Origin: Galbibacter kalidii
GTDB taxonomy: Bacteria; Bacteroidota; Bacteroidia; Flavobacteriales; Flavobacteriaceae
Reading direction: 5' to 3'
Assembly: GCF_026241135.1 (NCBI RefSeq)
Contig: NZ_JAPFGA010000017.1
Coordinates: 1-64,000 of the forward strand
Length of the DNA stretch: 64,000 nt
A program made the translations under genes and the position numbers. Each line of letters starts with the position of its first letter. The stretch's first letter is position 1. This document shows, piece by piece, positions 17,074 to 26,233 of this stretch. The notes under the pieces were generated by a model. The model made no database searches, was not told the origin of the DNA, and saw only the letters and a program-made list of their open reading frames with translations.

Positions 17074-19851
17074 TTAAAGTTTAGACTTTAAATAATGCCC
17101 GGTATGGCTCTTTTTTACTTTTACGACTTGTTCAGGAGTTCCTGAAGCGACTAGATTTCCGCCTTTTTCACCACCATCAGGACCGAGATCAATAATATGG
17201 TCAGCACATTTTATCAGATCTAGGTTGTGCTCAATTACAATAATGGAATGTCCGTTTTCCAACAGGGCATCAAAAGATTTCAACAGTTTTTTGATATCGT
17301 GGAAGTGGAGTCCGGTTGTCGGTTCATCAAAAATAAAGAGGGTTTTGTTTTTTGTTTGACCCTTTACCAAAAAGGAAGCTAGTTTTATACGCTGTGCCTC
17401 GCCACCGGAAAGGGTAGAGGATGATTGTCCGAGTGTGACATATCCCAAACCTACATCTTGCAAAGGTTTTAGTTTGCCCGTGATTTTTGTTTGTTTGTGT
17501 TTGTTGAAGAAGTCCACCGCATCGTCGATAGTCATATTCAAAACATTGTCGATGTTCTTTTCTTCAAATTTTACTTCAAGAATCTCTTTTTTGAAACGTT
17601 TTCCGTTGCAGGTTTCACATTCTAGATGTACATCGGCCATAAATTGCATTTCGATAGTCACTTCACCTTCACCTTTACAGGTTTCACAACGTCCGCCATC
17701 TACATTAAAAGAGAAGTGTTTCGGTTGATATCCCCGGATTTTTGATAGTTTTTGCTTGGAAAAAAGTGCTCTGATATCGTCATAAGCCTTAATATAGGTC
17801 ACCGGATTGGACCTTGAAGAACGCCCAATCGGATTTTGATCGATAAACTCTACACTGGAGAGGTTGCTGTATTTTCCATCAATCTTTGTGAACTGCCCGG
17901 CTTTTTCGCCATAACCACCGGTTTCTTTTAGAATGGCCGGATATAATATTTTTTTCACCAAGGTGCTTTTCCCGCTTCCGGAAACACCGGTCACTACGGT
18001 AAACGTATTCAAGGGGAAAGTGACATCAATATTTTGCAGGTTGTTTTCACGACCACCCACAATTTGAATAAAATACTTGCTCGTTCTCCGATTTTTAGGG
18101 ACGGGGATTTCGTCTTTTCCGTTAAGATAGTTGGCTGTGAGGGTGTTTTTGCTCAGGATGGTATCAAAATCCCCTGTAGCGACCACTTCACCACCCAAAG
18201 TCCCTGCTTCGGGACCAATATCGATGATCTCGTCGGCTGCTTTCATGATGTCTTCATCGTGTTCGACCACAATTACCGTATTGCCTAAATTCCGAAGGGA
18301 TTGAAGCACAGAAATAAGCCTTTCTGTGTCTTTTGGGTGTAAACCTATGCTGGGTTCGTCCAAAATGTACATAGAACCTACCAAGCTACTTCCCAAAGAA
18401 GTTGCGAGATTGATACGCTGGGACTCCCCTCCGGAAAGGGTGTTCGATTTTCTGTTGAGGGTCAGGTAATCGAGTCCGACATCAGTCAAAAATTGAACAC
18501 GATTGTTGATTTCTTTCAGCAATCGCTTTGAAATCGCTTCATCGTTTTTATCGAGTTTAAGCCGGTTAAAGAAATCCTTGAGCCTGTGTAACGGCATGCT
18601 TACCAGCTCACTAATGGTTTTATCACCAACTTTCACATAATTGGCTTCTTCACGGAGTCGGGCGCCTTTACACAAAGGACATCTGGTCTTTCCGCGATAG
18701 CGGGAAAGCATCACCCTGTTTTGGATTTTATAACTTTTTTCTTCCAGCTCAGCAAAAAAATCGGTTAATCCGGTAAAATATTTATTTCCTTTCCAAACCA
18801 GCTCCTTTTGTTTTTCAGTAAGATCATACCAAGGTTTGTGAATGGGAAAATCAAATTTATAGGCATTGTTGACCAATTGATCCCGAAACCAGCTCATGCT
18901 ATCACCACGCCAAGCGAAAATGGCATTCTCATAGATAGAAAGTGCTGTATTGGGAACAATAAGATCTTCGTCCAAACCGATCACATCCCCATAGCCTTCA
19001 CATTTCGGACAAGCCCCGTATGGATTGTTAAAACTGAACAAATGAACGTTGGGTTCCGGGAATTGAATACCATCCAATTCAAATTTATTGCTGAATGTAG
19101 TTTGTTGCTTGTTTTCCAGATTTTCGATGATGCATTTGCCTTTACCTTCAAAGAAGGAAGTATCAACAGCATCGGCAAGACGATTGTAGAAGTCTTCGTC
19201 GTTTTTGACGATGATTCGATCCACCACCAAAAAGAAATCGTGCTCTATTTCTTCTTCAATTTCATCAATGCGAAGCACTTGATTCTTATATTTAATACGC
19301 GCGTACCCTTGTTGGGAAAGGATTTCGAGTGTTTTTAAAACGTTTCGTTCTTCAGGAATATGAACAGGAGCCAACAATAAGAGTTTGCTACGCTCTTCAA
19401 AAGTCTTTACAAAATTGATCACATCGCTCACAGTGTGCTTCCTGACTTCCTTTCCCGATACCGGAGAAAAGGTCTTACCAATACGAGCGTACAGCAACTT
19501 TAAATAATCATAAATCTCTGTTGTGGTACCGACGGTAGATCGCGGGTTGGTAGAGTTGACTTTCTGTTCGATAGCTATGGCAGGGGCGATCCCTTTGATA
19601 TAATCCACCTTAGGTTTGTTGAGCCTCCCGAGGAATTGCCGTGCGTATGATGATAAGCTTTCTACATACCTGCGTTGCCCTTCGGCATAAAGTGTATCAA
19701 AAGCTAAAGAAGATTTCCCACTTCCCGAAAGTCCGGTTATGACCACCAATTTGTTTCTTGGGATAATAACATTGATGTTTTTCAGGTTGTGGAGTTTAGC
19801 TCCTTTTATTATGATGTTTTCCTTTGGATTTACAGTGGTGATGTCTGTCAT
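17074..19851 (-). CDS. uvrA: UvrABC system protein A
   Basis: The damage-sensing ATPase of nucleotide excision repair, 925 residues from this start. It shows the doubled ABC layout: first Walker [10 protein letters not shown] near residue 35, zinc-binding CPKCEGYG and CPLCKGARL, the signature [12 protein letters not shown], then a second Walker A (GVSGSGKST), the CETCKGEG...CETCNGKRF zinc finger and a second [12 protein letters not shown]. An ATG six codons upstream (19869) is less likely because it overlaps the promoter element at 19869-19876; MTDITTVNP at 19851 is the better start. Full length, no defects seen. Confidence 0.97.
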   Translation of the reverse strand: MTDITTVNPKENIIIKGAKLHNLKNINVIIPRNKLVVITGLSGSGKSSLAFDTLYAEGQRRYVESLSSYARQFLGRLNKPKVDYIKGIAPAIAIEQKVNSTNPRSTVGTTTEIYDYLKLLYARIGKTFSPVSGKEVRKHTVSDVINFVKTFEERSKLLLLAPVHIPEERNVLKTLEILSQQGYARIKYKNQVLRIDEIEEEIEHDFFLVVDRIIVKNDEDFYNRLADAVDTSFFEGKGKCIIENLENKQQTTFSNKFELDGIQFPEPNVHLFSFNNPYGACPKCEGYGDVIGLDEDLIVPNTALSIYENAIFAWRGDSMSWFRDQLVNNAYKFDFPIHKPWYDLTEKQKELVWKGNKYFTGLTDFFAELEEKSYKIQNRVMLSRYRGKTRCPLCKGARLREEANYVKVGDKTISELVSMPLHRLKDFFNRLKLDKNDEAISKRLLKEINNRVQFLTDVGLDYLTLNRKSNTLSGGESQRINLATSLGSSLVGSMYILDEPSIGLHPKDTERLISVLQSLRNLGNTVIVVEHDEDIMKAADEIIDIGPEAGTLGGEVVATGDFDTILSKNTLTANYLNGKDEIPVPKNRRTSKYFIQIVGGRENNLQNIDVTFPLNTFTVVTGVSGSGKSTLVKKILYPAILKETGGYGEKAGQFTKIDGKYSNLSSVEFIDQNPIGRSSRSNPVTYIKAYDDIRALFSKQKLSKIRGYQPKHFSFNVDGGRCETCKGEGEVTIEMQFMADVHLECETCNGKRFKKEILEVKFEEKNIDNVLNMTIDDAVDFFNKHKQTKITGKLKPLQDVGLGYVTLGQSSSTLSGGEAQRIKLASFLVKGQTKNKTLFIFDEPTTGLHFHDIKKLLKSFDALLENGHSIIVIEHNLDLIKCADHIIDLGPDGGEKGGNLVASGTPEQVVKVKKSHTGHYLKSKL

Positions 19852-19868
19852 AGCGTTAAAACAAACCA

Positions 19869-19876
19869 CAAAGATA
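19869..19876 (-). promoter_or_regulatory. Bacteroidota -7 promoter element for uvrA (TATCTTTG)
   Basis: The complement reads TATCTTTG, an exact TAnnTTTG match, 17 bases before the uvrA ATG. It decides between the two candidate starts. Confidence 0.6.
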
Positions 19877-19965
19877 ACAATCTAATGCCAGCTATTGAAA
19901 CGGACTTAAAAAAGAAAAATTATGATTTTTACCTAAAAAATTATTTTGTTTTTCATAAAAAATAT

Positions 19966-19973
19966 TATATTTG
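19966..19973 (+). promoter_or_regulatory. Bacteroidota promoter for the ECF sigma gene (TATATTTG with upstream TTTG)
   Basis: TATATTTG at 19966-19973 with a TTTG at 19945-19948, 17 bases upstream, close to the TTTG/TAnnTTTG pair of the primary sigma factor in Bacteroidota. The leader to the sigma start would be about 105 bases and includes a TTGCTTTCGGGCAA hairpin (20042-20055). Confidence 0.6.
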
Positions 19974-20083
19974 ATTGCTATCAACTCAATAAATGAACGC
20001 CTATACAATAAAATTACTTTATAAATTAATGTATTAAAGAGTTGCTTTCGGGCAACCTCAATTTGTTTATTAAAAGTAATTTT

Positions 20084-20665
20084 ATGGAGCAAACACTTCA
20101 AGATTCTGCCCTTGTGGCAAAGTATATAAAAGGCGACGAAAAAGCACTTGAGATGTTGATCAACAGGCATTCTCATCGTATTTACAGTTTTATTTTCTCT
20201 AAAGTTTATGATAAGGATATTACAGAAGATATCTTTCAGGATACTTTCATTAAAGTGATCAGGACTTTAAAACGGGGAAATTATAACGAAGAAGGGAAGT
20301 TCCTGCCATGGGTAATGCGTATTTCCCATAATTTGGTGATAGACCATTTCAGAAAAAATTCAAGAATGCCCAAGTTTGAAGGGAGTGAGGATTTCAACAT
20401 CTTTTCTGTTTTAGGGGATCCGGCTTTGAATGCCGAGAAGCAGATCATTAAAAATCAAGTAGAAACCGATGTAAAAAAACTGATCGAAGAGCTGCCTGAA
20501 GATCAAAAAGAAGTATTGATGATGCGTTTGTACAGGGACATGAGTTTTAAGGAGATTGCTGAACAAACAGATGTGAGCATCAACACGGCTTTAGGGCGAA
20601 TGCGCTATGCTATTATCAACCTCAGGAAAATAATTGAAAAAAACAATATAGTTTTAACAAATTAA
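20084..20665 (+). CDS. ECF-type RNA polymerase sigma factor
   Basis: A 193-residue sigma factor. Region 2 is at about residues 20-90 (FIFSKVYDKDITEDIFQDTFIKV, with the -10 recognition helix FLPWVMRISHNLVIDHFRK). Region 4 follows at 125-180 (ELPEDQKEVLMMRLYRDMSFKEIAEQTDVS). No anti-sigma factor gene follows; instead a 47-codon ORF lies 57 bases downstream. This form is widely conserved in Flavobacteriia. The start is ATG 20084 (MEQTLQDSALV); a longer TTG start at 20042 falls in the leader hairpin and is unlikely. Confidence 0.9.
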   Translation: MEQTLQDSALVAKYIKGDEKALEMLINRHSHRIYSFIFSKVYDKDITEDIFQDTFIKVIRTLKRGNYNEEGKFLPWVMRISHNLVIDHFRKNSRMPKFEGSEDFNIFSVLGDPALNAEKQIIKNQVETDVKKLIEELPEDQKEVLMMRLYRDMSFKEIAEQTDVSINTALGRMRYAIINLRKIIEKNNIVLTN

Positions 20666-20722
20666 CACAATATTAAGTGTCTGACTCCGTTATTTTATTA
20701 TTATTAAAATATTTGGGGCAGC

Positions 20723-20866
20723 ATGGAAAAACTTTACTCTTATCAAGATTTTGAATTAGAACGACTACAACCCAAGGAATCTACCATTGAATTTATACTT
20801 GGTTATTCTAAGGCTTTAAGTGTTATTAAGTACAAAAAGTTGGAGTTTGATACACTCCTTAATTAA
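20723..20866 (+). CDS. Small 47-residue protein downstream of the ECF sigma factor
   Basis: ATG 20723 to TAA 20864-20866 encodes 47 residues beginning MEKLYSYQDFELERLQPK and containing IEFILGYSKALSVIKYKK. It looks coding: it has a regular amphipathic second half, sits on the sigma-factor strand, and is followed directly by a terminator at 20879-20908. I recall similar short ORFs at this place in other flavobacteria. It may modulate the sigma factor, but that is inference from position only. Confidence 0.6.
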   Translation: MEKLYSYQDFELERLQPKESTIEFILGYSKALSVIKYKKLEFDTLLN

Positions 20867-20878
20867 AAGTTTTGTCAG

Positions 20879-20908
20879 AAAAGGCTCGTTGTTTAATGGG
20901 CCTTTTTT
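20879..20908. terminator. Bidirectional terminator between the small ORF and nth
   Basis: AAAAGGC (20879-20885) and GCCTTTT (20900-20906) with a T-run after. The hairpin overlaps the last codons of nth, which converges from the other side. Confidence 0.7.
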
Positions 20909-21561
20909 GCTTTTGAAGCATAATATTCTTTTATAACGCTTTTTCTTCCAATGGTTTTTGTGATGATATCCTTTTCGAGCTTCCAACCTCTGGCAGGAGA
21001 ATATTCCCTTGCGTAATAAATAATTTGAAGGTGGAGTTTGTTCCATTTTTCCTTTGGAAATAAACGCTTGGCATCTTTTTCGGTCTGTTTCACATTTTTT
21101 CCGTTAGACAACCCCCACCGGTGCATCAAACGATGGATGTGTGTATCTACCGGAAATGCCGGAATACCAAAAGCTTGGGACATAACCACGCTGGCGGTTT
21201 TATGACCTACGGCAGGAAGCGACTCCAAAGCTTCAAAATCCGCCGGAACCTCACCGTTGTATTTGTCGATAAGAATATGGGACAGTTCATAAATACCTTT
21301 CGATTTCATAGGGGAGAGCCCTACCGGTTTGATGATTTCCCTGATTTCATCGACTGAAAGCTTGATCATTTGATACGGATTGGACGCCCTGTCAAACAAT
21401 AAAGGTGTGATTTGGTTAACCCGGGCATCGGTACTTTGAGCGGAAAGCAATACGGCTATTAAAAGCGTATAGGGATCGGTATGGTCGAGGGGAATCGGTA
21501 CGGTTGGATAGATGTTTTCGAGCGTATCTACAACAAAATCAACCTTTTCTGTTTTGGTCAT
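20893..21561 (-). CDS. nth: Endonuclease III-like DNA glycosylase/AP lyase lacking the iron-sulfur cysteines
   Basis: A 222-residue base-excision repair enzyme for oxidised pyrimidines. The helix-hairpin-helix is LPAVGHKTA (115-123) with catalytic Lys121, and the catalytic Asp139 is in FPVDTHI. Enterobacterial Nth carries a four-cysteine [4Fe-4S] loop near its C-terminus; here that region reads YYAREYSPARGWKLEKD and contains no cysteine, so the cluster must be absent. Otherwise the length and motifs are normal. It is transcribed from its own promoter at 21617-21624. Confidence 0.93.
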   Translation of the reverse strand: MTKTEKVDFVVDTLENIYPTVPIPLDHTDPYTLLIAVLLSAQSTDARVNQITPLLFDRASNPYQMIKLSVDEIREIIKPVGLSPMKSKGIYELSHILIDKYNGEVPADFEALESLPAVGHKTASVVMSQAFGIPAFPVDTHIHRLMHRWGLSNGKNVKQTEKDAKRLFPKEKWNKLHLQIIYYAREYSPARGWKLEKDIITKTIGRKSVIKEYYASKAKKAH

Positions 21562-21616
21562 TTTTACGTAATTTTAGAAACCCGTTTAAGCTTTTTTGAT
21601 TGAAACGGACTCTAGG

Positions 21617-21624
21617 CAAAAATA
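21617..21624 (-). promoter_or_regulatory. Bacteroidota -7 promoter element for nth (TATTTTTG)
   Basis: The complement reads TATTTTTG, an exact TAnnTTTG match, 55 bases upstream of the nth ATG, in the divergent nth/bcp intergenic region. Confidence 0.5.
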
Positions 21625-21652
21625 ACAAACAATATCAAAATAAAAACTGTTT

Positions 21653-22108
21653 ATGGATACATTAAAAGCAGGAGACAAAGTACCTGATTTTACAGTAGCA
21701 GATCAAGATGGCAATAAGGTCTCATTATCAGACTACAAAGGAAAAAAACTGGTTGTTTTCTTTTATCCGAAGGCGAGCACTCCGGGATGTACGGCAGAAG
21801 CCTGCAACTTGCGTGATCACTATCAGGAATTAAAAGATAAGGGCTATAGTCTTTTAGGGGTAAGTGCTGATTCGCAGCGACGACAGACTAATTTTAAAAA
21901 TAAATACGAATTCCCATTTCCACTTTTGGCGGATGAAGACAAAGAAGTGATCAATGCCTTTGGTGTTTGGGGACCGAAAAAGTTTATGGGAAGGGAATTT
22001 GACGGAATCCACAGAAAAACATTTATTGTCAACGAAAATGGAGTAGTGGAGCGTGTTATCGACAAGGTAAAAACCAAAGATCACGCCGCTCAGATTTTAG
22101 CGGAATAA
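21653..22108 (+). CDS. bcp: Thioredoxin-dependent thiol peroxidase (Bcp/PrxQ)
   Basis: A 151-residue atypical two-cysteine peroxiredoxin. The peroxidatic Cys46 is in STPGCTAEAC and the resolving Cys51 follows five residues later, the PrxQ pattern. FYPKASTPGCT is the usual active-site frame. It reduces hydrogen peroxide and alkyl hydroperoxides with electrons from thioredoxin. It is divergent from nth across about 90 bases, a reasonable pairing of oxidative-damage functions. Confidence 0.93.
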   Translation: MDTLKAGDKVPDFTVADQDGNKVSLSDYKGKKLVVFFYPKASTPGCTAEACNLRDHYQELKDKGYSLLGVSADSQRRQTNFKNKYEFPFPLLADEDKEVINAFGVWGPKKFMGREFDGIHRKTFIVNENGVVERVIDKVKTKDHAAQILAE

Positions 22109-22144
22109 GTAAGAATAAGCTTAAGAATGAATAACTTGAACGTT

Positions 22145-22205
22145 GTCAGGTTGAGCGCAGTCGAAACCTAATTTGTTTAGTTCTCGACTGCGCTCGAACT
22201 GACAG
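22145..22205. repeat. REP-like long inverted repeat
   Basis: GTTGAGCGCAGTCGA on the left and TCGACTGCGCTCGAA on the right, flanked by GTCAG and CTGAC, form a stem of about 20 bases around a loop of roughly 18. The GTCAxxxTGAGCxxxGTCGAA core recurs inside the element at 59713-59858. This class of palindrome is common between genes in Bacteroidota. Confidence 0.65.
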
Positions 22206-22226
22206 TTATCATAACCTCTTTTGTTC

Positions 22227-22296
22227 GGTAAATATCTCAGGGGTAATCCTCCTACAAGATATTCAATGGAATAAACCCCACTAAGTGGGTTAAAAC
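22227..22296. repeat. REP-like dispersed repeat, copy 2
   Basis: Same order of parts as 9832-9896: an ATATCTCAGGGG...AAGATATTC hairpin and then CCCACTAAGTGGG. The stop codon of the GIN-domain gene (complement of 22290-22292) lies inside it. Confidence 0.55.
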
Positions 22297-22991
22297 ATAC
22301 TTTCCTTGCTCACCACCTGTGGATCTCCTTTATAGTCCACATCGCCACCGGAGCTGGTGCTTATGGAAATCTTTTCTTTGGCATGGACCGAAATCCTGCC
22401 ACCGCTACTTGCTTTGGCTTTTACTGAGTTTGTTTCCAGTTTTTCTGCTTCAATTTCAGCGCCGCTGCTTGCCCTGGCTTCCAGAAAATTAGCAACTCCA
22501 TACACAACGATTTCGGCACCGCTGCTTGATTCAGAATTAATATCCTTGGCTTGGATCTCCACATCGAGTTCACTCCCACTACTGGCATCCAGTGTGATAG
22601 CATCGCCTTTTATGGTACCGATGCTGCTAAGCTCTGCTCCGCTGGAACTTTTTAACGCGGTAATTTCAGGAATGGTGACATAAACTTTCTTTGTGGCATT
22701 GCCAATAGGGTCTTCACAATCGATATGTAATTCTCCGTTTGATACTTGGGTGCGGATCAAGTCGATTACGTTTTCATCGGCTTCTACCTTGATAGTCGTT
22801 TTCGGACCTTGGCTTACAAATACATCCAGGCCTTCTGTGGCTTTGATAGCACTAAAGGTTTGATCAACCTCACGTTGATGGGTTACTACATTTCCGTTTC
22901 CTTTAACTCCACTTAGATTGATGTCGAATTGACAAGAGGTTAGAAAAATGGAAATAACCAGTGCGATTACTACTTTGATTAGTGTGCTCAT
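22290..22991 (-). CDS. Head GIN domain-containing lipoprotein (DUF2807)
   Basis: A 233-residue lipoprotein: signal and lipobox ending in Cys20 (IFLTSC), then a right-handed beta-solenoid of short repeated SSGAEI/SSGGRI units (about residues 95-220) typical of DUF2807, the head GIN domain. Such proteins occur in Bacteroidota next to PspC-domain and PadR genes, as here, and are thought to act in envelope homeostasis. It is last in the minus-strand group and is preceded by a hairpin leader shared with the other genes of the group. Confidence 0.85.
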   Translation of the reverse strand: MSTLIKVVIALVISIFLTSCQFDINLSGVKGNGNVVTHQREVDQTFSAIKATEGLDVFVSQGPKTTIKVEADENVIDLIRTQVSNGELHIDCEDPIGNATKKVYVTIPEITALKSSSGAELSSIGTIKGDAITLDASSGSELDVEIQAKDINSESSSGAEIVVYGVANFLEARASSGAEIEAEKLETNSVKAKASSGGRISVHAKEKISISTSSGGDVDYKGDPQVVSKESMF

Positions 22992-22992
22992 A

Positions 22993-23045
22993 ATGTTCGT
23001 TTTTTTTGATTTTGTCCTGACATTTATCGTCAGGATGATAGTTTA
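22993..23045 (-). repeat. Hairpin leader repeat, copy 1 (before the GIN gene)
   Basis: TCCTGAC (23015-23021) and GTCAGGA (23029-23035) form a hairpin with loop ATTTATC. The flanks, TGTTCGTTTTTT upstream and GATGAT downstream, are almost identical to the copy at 24118-24170. On the coding strand the hairpin is followed by an A-rich stretch up to the ATG, so it is a leader element and not a terminator. Confidence 0.65.
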
Positions 23046-24116
23046 TAATTCATTGATTGCCATAGTGGCAATATCTTTAGTGAGTTGTGTGGGCGAATTA
23101 CAATCGCAATTGCTAAGCCCAAGTACATAAATGTCTTTTTCAGGAACATAAACCCCCATAGATTTATACCCAAAAATACTTCCGCCATGCTGACGGGTAT
23201 TTTGCTCTTCAATTTCTTTCAACCACCACCCGTAGCCGTAGGAGATTTGCTCGCCATTATTTAAGGTATAATCGGTAAAGACCTTTTTTATGGTTGAAGG
23301 TTTTACCAGTTTATTGGTGTTAAGCGCATTTTGCCATATAAGCATATCGTCTGTGGTAGACATAAGTGAACCTGCTGCGTATGGAATACTATGGCTGATG
23401 TATATTTTGTTGACAAGCCCATCTCTGTCGTAATACCCCGATGCCCTGTTTTTAACGATATCCATATCACTTGTATAGCAGGAATTTTCCATTCCTATTT
23501 TTTGAAAAATATGGGTTTCAATAAAATTTTCATAGGTTTCACCTGAAACCAATTCAATAATGTAGCCTAAAATAACATAGCCTGAATTACAGTATTTAAA
23601 CTGTTCACCCGGATCGAAGTCCATAGGTTCATTCTTAAAAAAGTCAACCAATTCCTTTGGTGATAGGTCGTCTTTAGCAATATCCATAATCGACTTTAGG
23701 CTGGTGTAATTCTTTATTCCCGATGTATGGGTAAGCAGGTGATGAATAGTGATGCTTTTACCACGGGTTGGGTAATCAGGGATATGTTTTGTAATGTCGT
23801 CATTCAAACTTAGCTTCCCTTGTTCTTCCAACATTAAAATTGAGATAGCGGTAAATTGCTTGGTCATAGAACCTATTTGAAAGACACTTTCAGGTGTCAT
23901 ATTTACATCCAATTCAAGGTTGGCTTTGCCAAAAGCCTTTCTGTAAACAGGTTTACCATCTTTGGCGATTAAGAATGATACGCCCGGGCCATCTTGGGAA
24001 AAGGTATCTAAAAGCATGCTATCGATTTTGGTTTCAAAACTCTGACTGTAAGTTAGGTGCACCAGCAATACAGCGAGACATAAGGTTAAATTCTTAATTA
24101 GAAAGGTTGATTTCAT
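23043..24116 (-). CDS. Serine hydrolase of the class C beta-lactamase/PBP4* family
   Basis: A 357-residue exported protein with a signal peptide (about 1-24, ending TYSQS) and a beta-lactamase-like fold. Catalytic SxxK is Ser83-Met-Thr-Lys86, the YxN motif is YCNSGY near residue 170, and the third motif is HGGS near 314. Family members act as D-amino acid peptidases, esterases or penicillin-recognising hydrolases, and the sequence does not decide. It is inserted between the PspC and GIN genes, each with its own hairpin leader. Confidence 0.85.
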   Translation of the reverse strand: MKSTFLIKNLTLCLAVLLVHLTYSQSFETKIDSMLLDTFSQDGPGVSFLIAKDGKPVYRKAFGKANLELDVNMTPESVFQIGSMTKQFTAISILMLEEQGKLSLNDDITKHIPDYPTRGKSITIHHLLTHTSGIKNYTSLKSIMDIAKDDLSPKELVDFFKNEPMDFDPGEQFKYCNSGYVILGYIIELVSGETYENFIETHIFQKIGMENSCYTSDMDIVKNRASGYYDRDGLVNKIYISHSIPYAAGSLMSTTDDMLIWQNALNTNKLVKPSTIKKVFTDYTLNNGEQISYGYGWWLKEIEEQNTRQHGGSIFGYKSMGVYVPEKDIYVLGLSNCDCNSPTQLTKDIATMAINEL

Positions 24117-24117
24117 A

Positions 24118-24170
24118 TGTTCGTTTTTTGATTTTATCCTGACATTTATCGTCAGGATGATGATTTATCT
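24118..24170 (-). repeat. Hairpin leader repeat, copy 2 (before the serine hydrolase gene)
   Basis: ATCCTGAC (24136-24143) and GTCAGGAT (24151-24158) around loop ATTTATC, with the same flanks as copy 1 at 22993-23045. It lies between the PspC stop and the hydrolase start. Confidence 0.7.
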
Positions 24171-24198
24171 TGGTTTGACTGATGTTTCTTGTTTATGG

Positions 24199-25869
24199 TT
24201 ACATGATACTGTCCGTTTTTACAGAATCAACAGCGATACTGTCTTTTTCCTCAGGTTCAACTTCTTTTTTGTCTTCTTCCTCTCCGTTCCATTCTTTTTC
24301 CGGACAATCCAAACAATTCAAAATACCTTGGTTGTCCATTTTCCAAACGTGATTGGCCAAACTTCTGTGGTAATAATTTTTATTGTTTTTTATTCCGTAG
24401 CCAATATGATTGTGGGTGGAATGGTGAAGCTTCAGAATAGTGTTTTCAGGAACGTAGATAGTGATGTTTACTTCCTGATCCCTGAATTTGTTATCGATAT
24501 CAGTAGTCAGATAATGGTTCAGTAAAATACTATTGTCTACGACTTCATATGAATATTCAATCTGTTCAGCCCTTTCAAAAGCATTGTTATAATTGTTGCC
24601 CTGTGAGGTTTTTTCAATTTCAACACGGGCTTGTCCGTTGCTCGATGGTTTTATATTGAAATCCACATCTTCACTATAGATCATTTTTTTGTTATTCTCG
24701 ATCACAATATCAAAATCGGCATTGTTGTAATATCTGCTTTTCAGATCGTTGGTGTTTAAAACTTTTACTTCCAAAGTGTCGTTTACATCAAATTGAAAGT
24801 TTTCCGTTTCGGTAGCCGAGGCTTCAAAAGAATATTCCGTAGCTGTTTTTATTCCAAAACTGATGAGTCCGATGAGGGACAAAAGCCAAACGCCAAGCAA
24901 GGTGAATTTTGCTGTGTTTCCAATTGATTTCAGATTGTTGACCAATATTTTCATTCCCAGATAAAACAGGAAGAAAAATGGAATACCAATCGCAAAGAAT
25001 GCCAATATTGATATCAACCAAACCGGAGTGTCTACCGTTGTGTCTATATATTCCCTCCACGGTTGCGCGCCAAAAATATCGATGGTTCCAGCAGTAAAGA
25101 GACTTACAAAAAGACCGATGAGGACAGCAGCGGAGGTAATAAGAATGATAATACCTATAAATTTTGCTGTTACTTTCACCAAAAACATCACGATTCCGGC
25201 CAAGCCGTCAAAAACACTTTTTGAACTTTTTTTTACAGATTCTCCCATTTTGTCATAATCGACGCTTTTTACTTTCTCGGTGACGTCGTCCAATCCTTCA
25301 CGGATTTTTTTTTCAATATTACTGATGTTTACCGGTTCTCCGGTCATAGCAATCTTTTGCGCCGTAGTAACGGCTTCAGGCACGAGAATCCAGAACAGTA
25401 TATAAATAAGAATACCAAAACCGGAAGAAAGAATCGTTATCAAAATAAAAATCAAACGAACCCACAATACGTCGATACCCAAATAATAACTCAATCCTGC
25501 ACAAACACCTCCAATGTATTTTCGATCGATATCCCGATAGAGTTGTTTGTGGTTTTTCTGGAATTCCGTTTTTTTAGCTTTGGGTTCATCTTCAAAAATC
25601 TCTTCATCTACGAGATAGTCTTCAGGTTGTCCCATGATGGCAATGATCTCATCGACCTCTTTATTGGTGATGACCTGCCGTTCGTTTTGTATTCTTTCAG
25701 TAAACAACTCGGCAATACGCGCTTCGATATCGGCAATGATTTCGGCTTTACCCTGTGAATCGGTAAAAGAACGTTTTATGGCATCGAGATAGCCCTGTAG
25801 TTTCTTATAGGCATCTTCATCGATGTGGAAAAATGTATTTGCCAGATTAATATTGATTGTTTTGTTCAT
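24199..25869 (-). CDS. PspC domain-containing multi-pass membrane protein
   Basis: A 556-residue protein. The N-terminal ~110 residues are soluble and charged (IDEDAYKKLQGYLDAIKRSF...). The PspC domain follows (YRDIDRKYIGGVCAGLSYYLGIDVLWVRLIFIL, about 110-165) and then four or five membrane helices (to about 335). The C-terminal half is a periplasmic beta-rich domain ending in an acidic tail. PspC proteins sense or buffer inner-membrane stress. The gene starts 13 bases after the PadR regulator, which probably controls it. Confidence 0.88.
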   Translation of the reverse strand: MNKTININLANTFFHIDEDAYKKLQGYLDAIKRSFTDSQGKAEIIADIEARIAELFTERIQNERQVITNKEVDEIIAIMGQPEDYLVDEEIFEDEPKAKKTEFQKNHKQLYRDIDRKYIGGVCAGLSYYLGIDVLWVRLIFILITILSSGFGILIYILFWILVPEAVTTAQKIAMTGEPVNISNIEKKIREGLDDVTEKVKSVDYDKMGESVKKSSKSVFDGLAGIVMFLVKVTAKFIGIIILITSAAVLIGLFVSLFTAGTIDIFGAQPWREYIDTTVDTPVWLISILAFFAIGIPFFFLFYLGMKILVNNLKSIGNTAKFTLLGVWLLSLIGLISFGIKTATEYSFEASATETENFQFDVNDTLEVKVLNTNDLKSRYYNNADFDIVIENNKKMIYSEDVDFNIKPSSNGQARVEIEKTSQGNNYNNAFERAEQIEYSYEVVDNSILLNHYLTTDIDNKFRDQEVNITIYVPENTILKLHHSTHNHIGYGIKNNKNYYHRSLANHVWKMDNQGILNCLDCPEKEWNGEEEDKKEVEPEEKDSIAVDSVKTDSIM

Positions 25870-25881
25870 TGTTAGTGTTTT

Positions 25882-26205
25882 TTATTTCGTTACCAGGTTG
25901 ACTGCGTTCCTCAACTCATCCCAAGTGGTGTTGAGTTCTTTTAAAAATAACTTTCCGTTTTCTGTGAGGGTATAATATTTTCTAGGCGGCCCCGAAGTGG
26001 ATTCTTCCCAACGGTAATTTAGCAAGCCCGCATTTTTCAATCTTGTGAGCAGGGGGTAGATAGTCCCTTCAACCACAAGCATTTTTGCGTCTTTTAAGGT
26101 TTTAAGGATCTCTGAAGCATACTTATCTTCATTTTCAATGATCGATAAAATGCAGTATTCCAAAACCCCCTTGCGCATTTGTGCTTTTGTATTCTCTATA
26201 TTCAT
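25882..26205 (-). CDS. PadR-family transcriptional regulator
   Basis: A 107-residue winged-helix regulator of the short PadR-s2 type: EYCILSIIENEDKYASEILKTL, then GTIYPLLTRLKNAGLLNYRWEES and GPPRKYYTLTENG, the standard PadR signature. The effector is unknown. It is the first gene of the PspC group, only 13 bases upstream of PspC, and such regulators often repress their own operon. The third copy of the hairpin leader lies upstream of it. Confidence 0.9.
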   Translation of the reverse strand: MNIENTKAQMRKGVLEYCILSIIENEDKYASEILKTLKDAKMLVVEGTIYPLLTRLKNAGLLNYRWEESTSGPPRKYYTLTENGKLFLKELNTTWDELRNAVNLVTK

Positions 26206-26233
26206 GGTTTCATGATACTTTATTAATAGTTAC

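Noticed and set aside
18808..19338. 176-residue plus-strand ORF antisense to uvrA
   Set aside because: Shadow of uvrA coding periodicity with no independent support.
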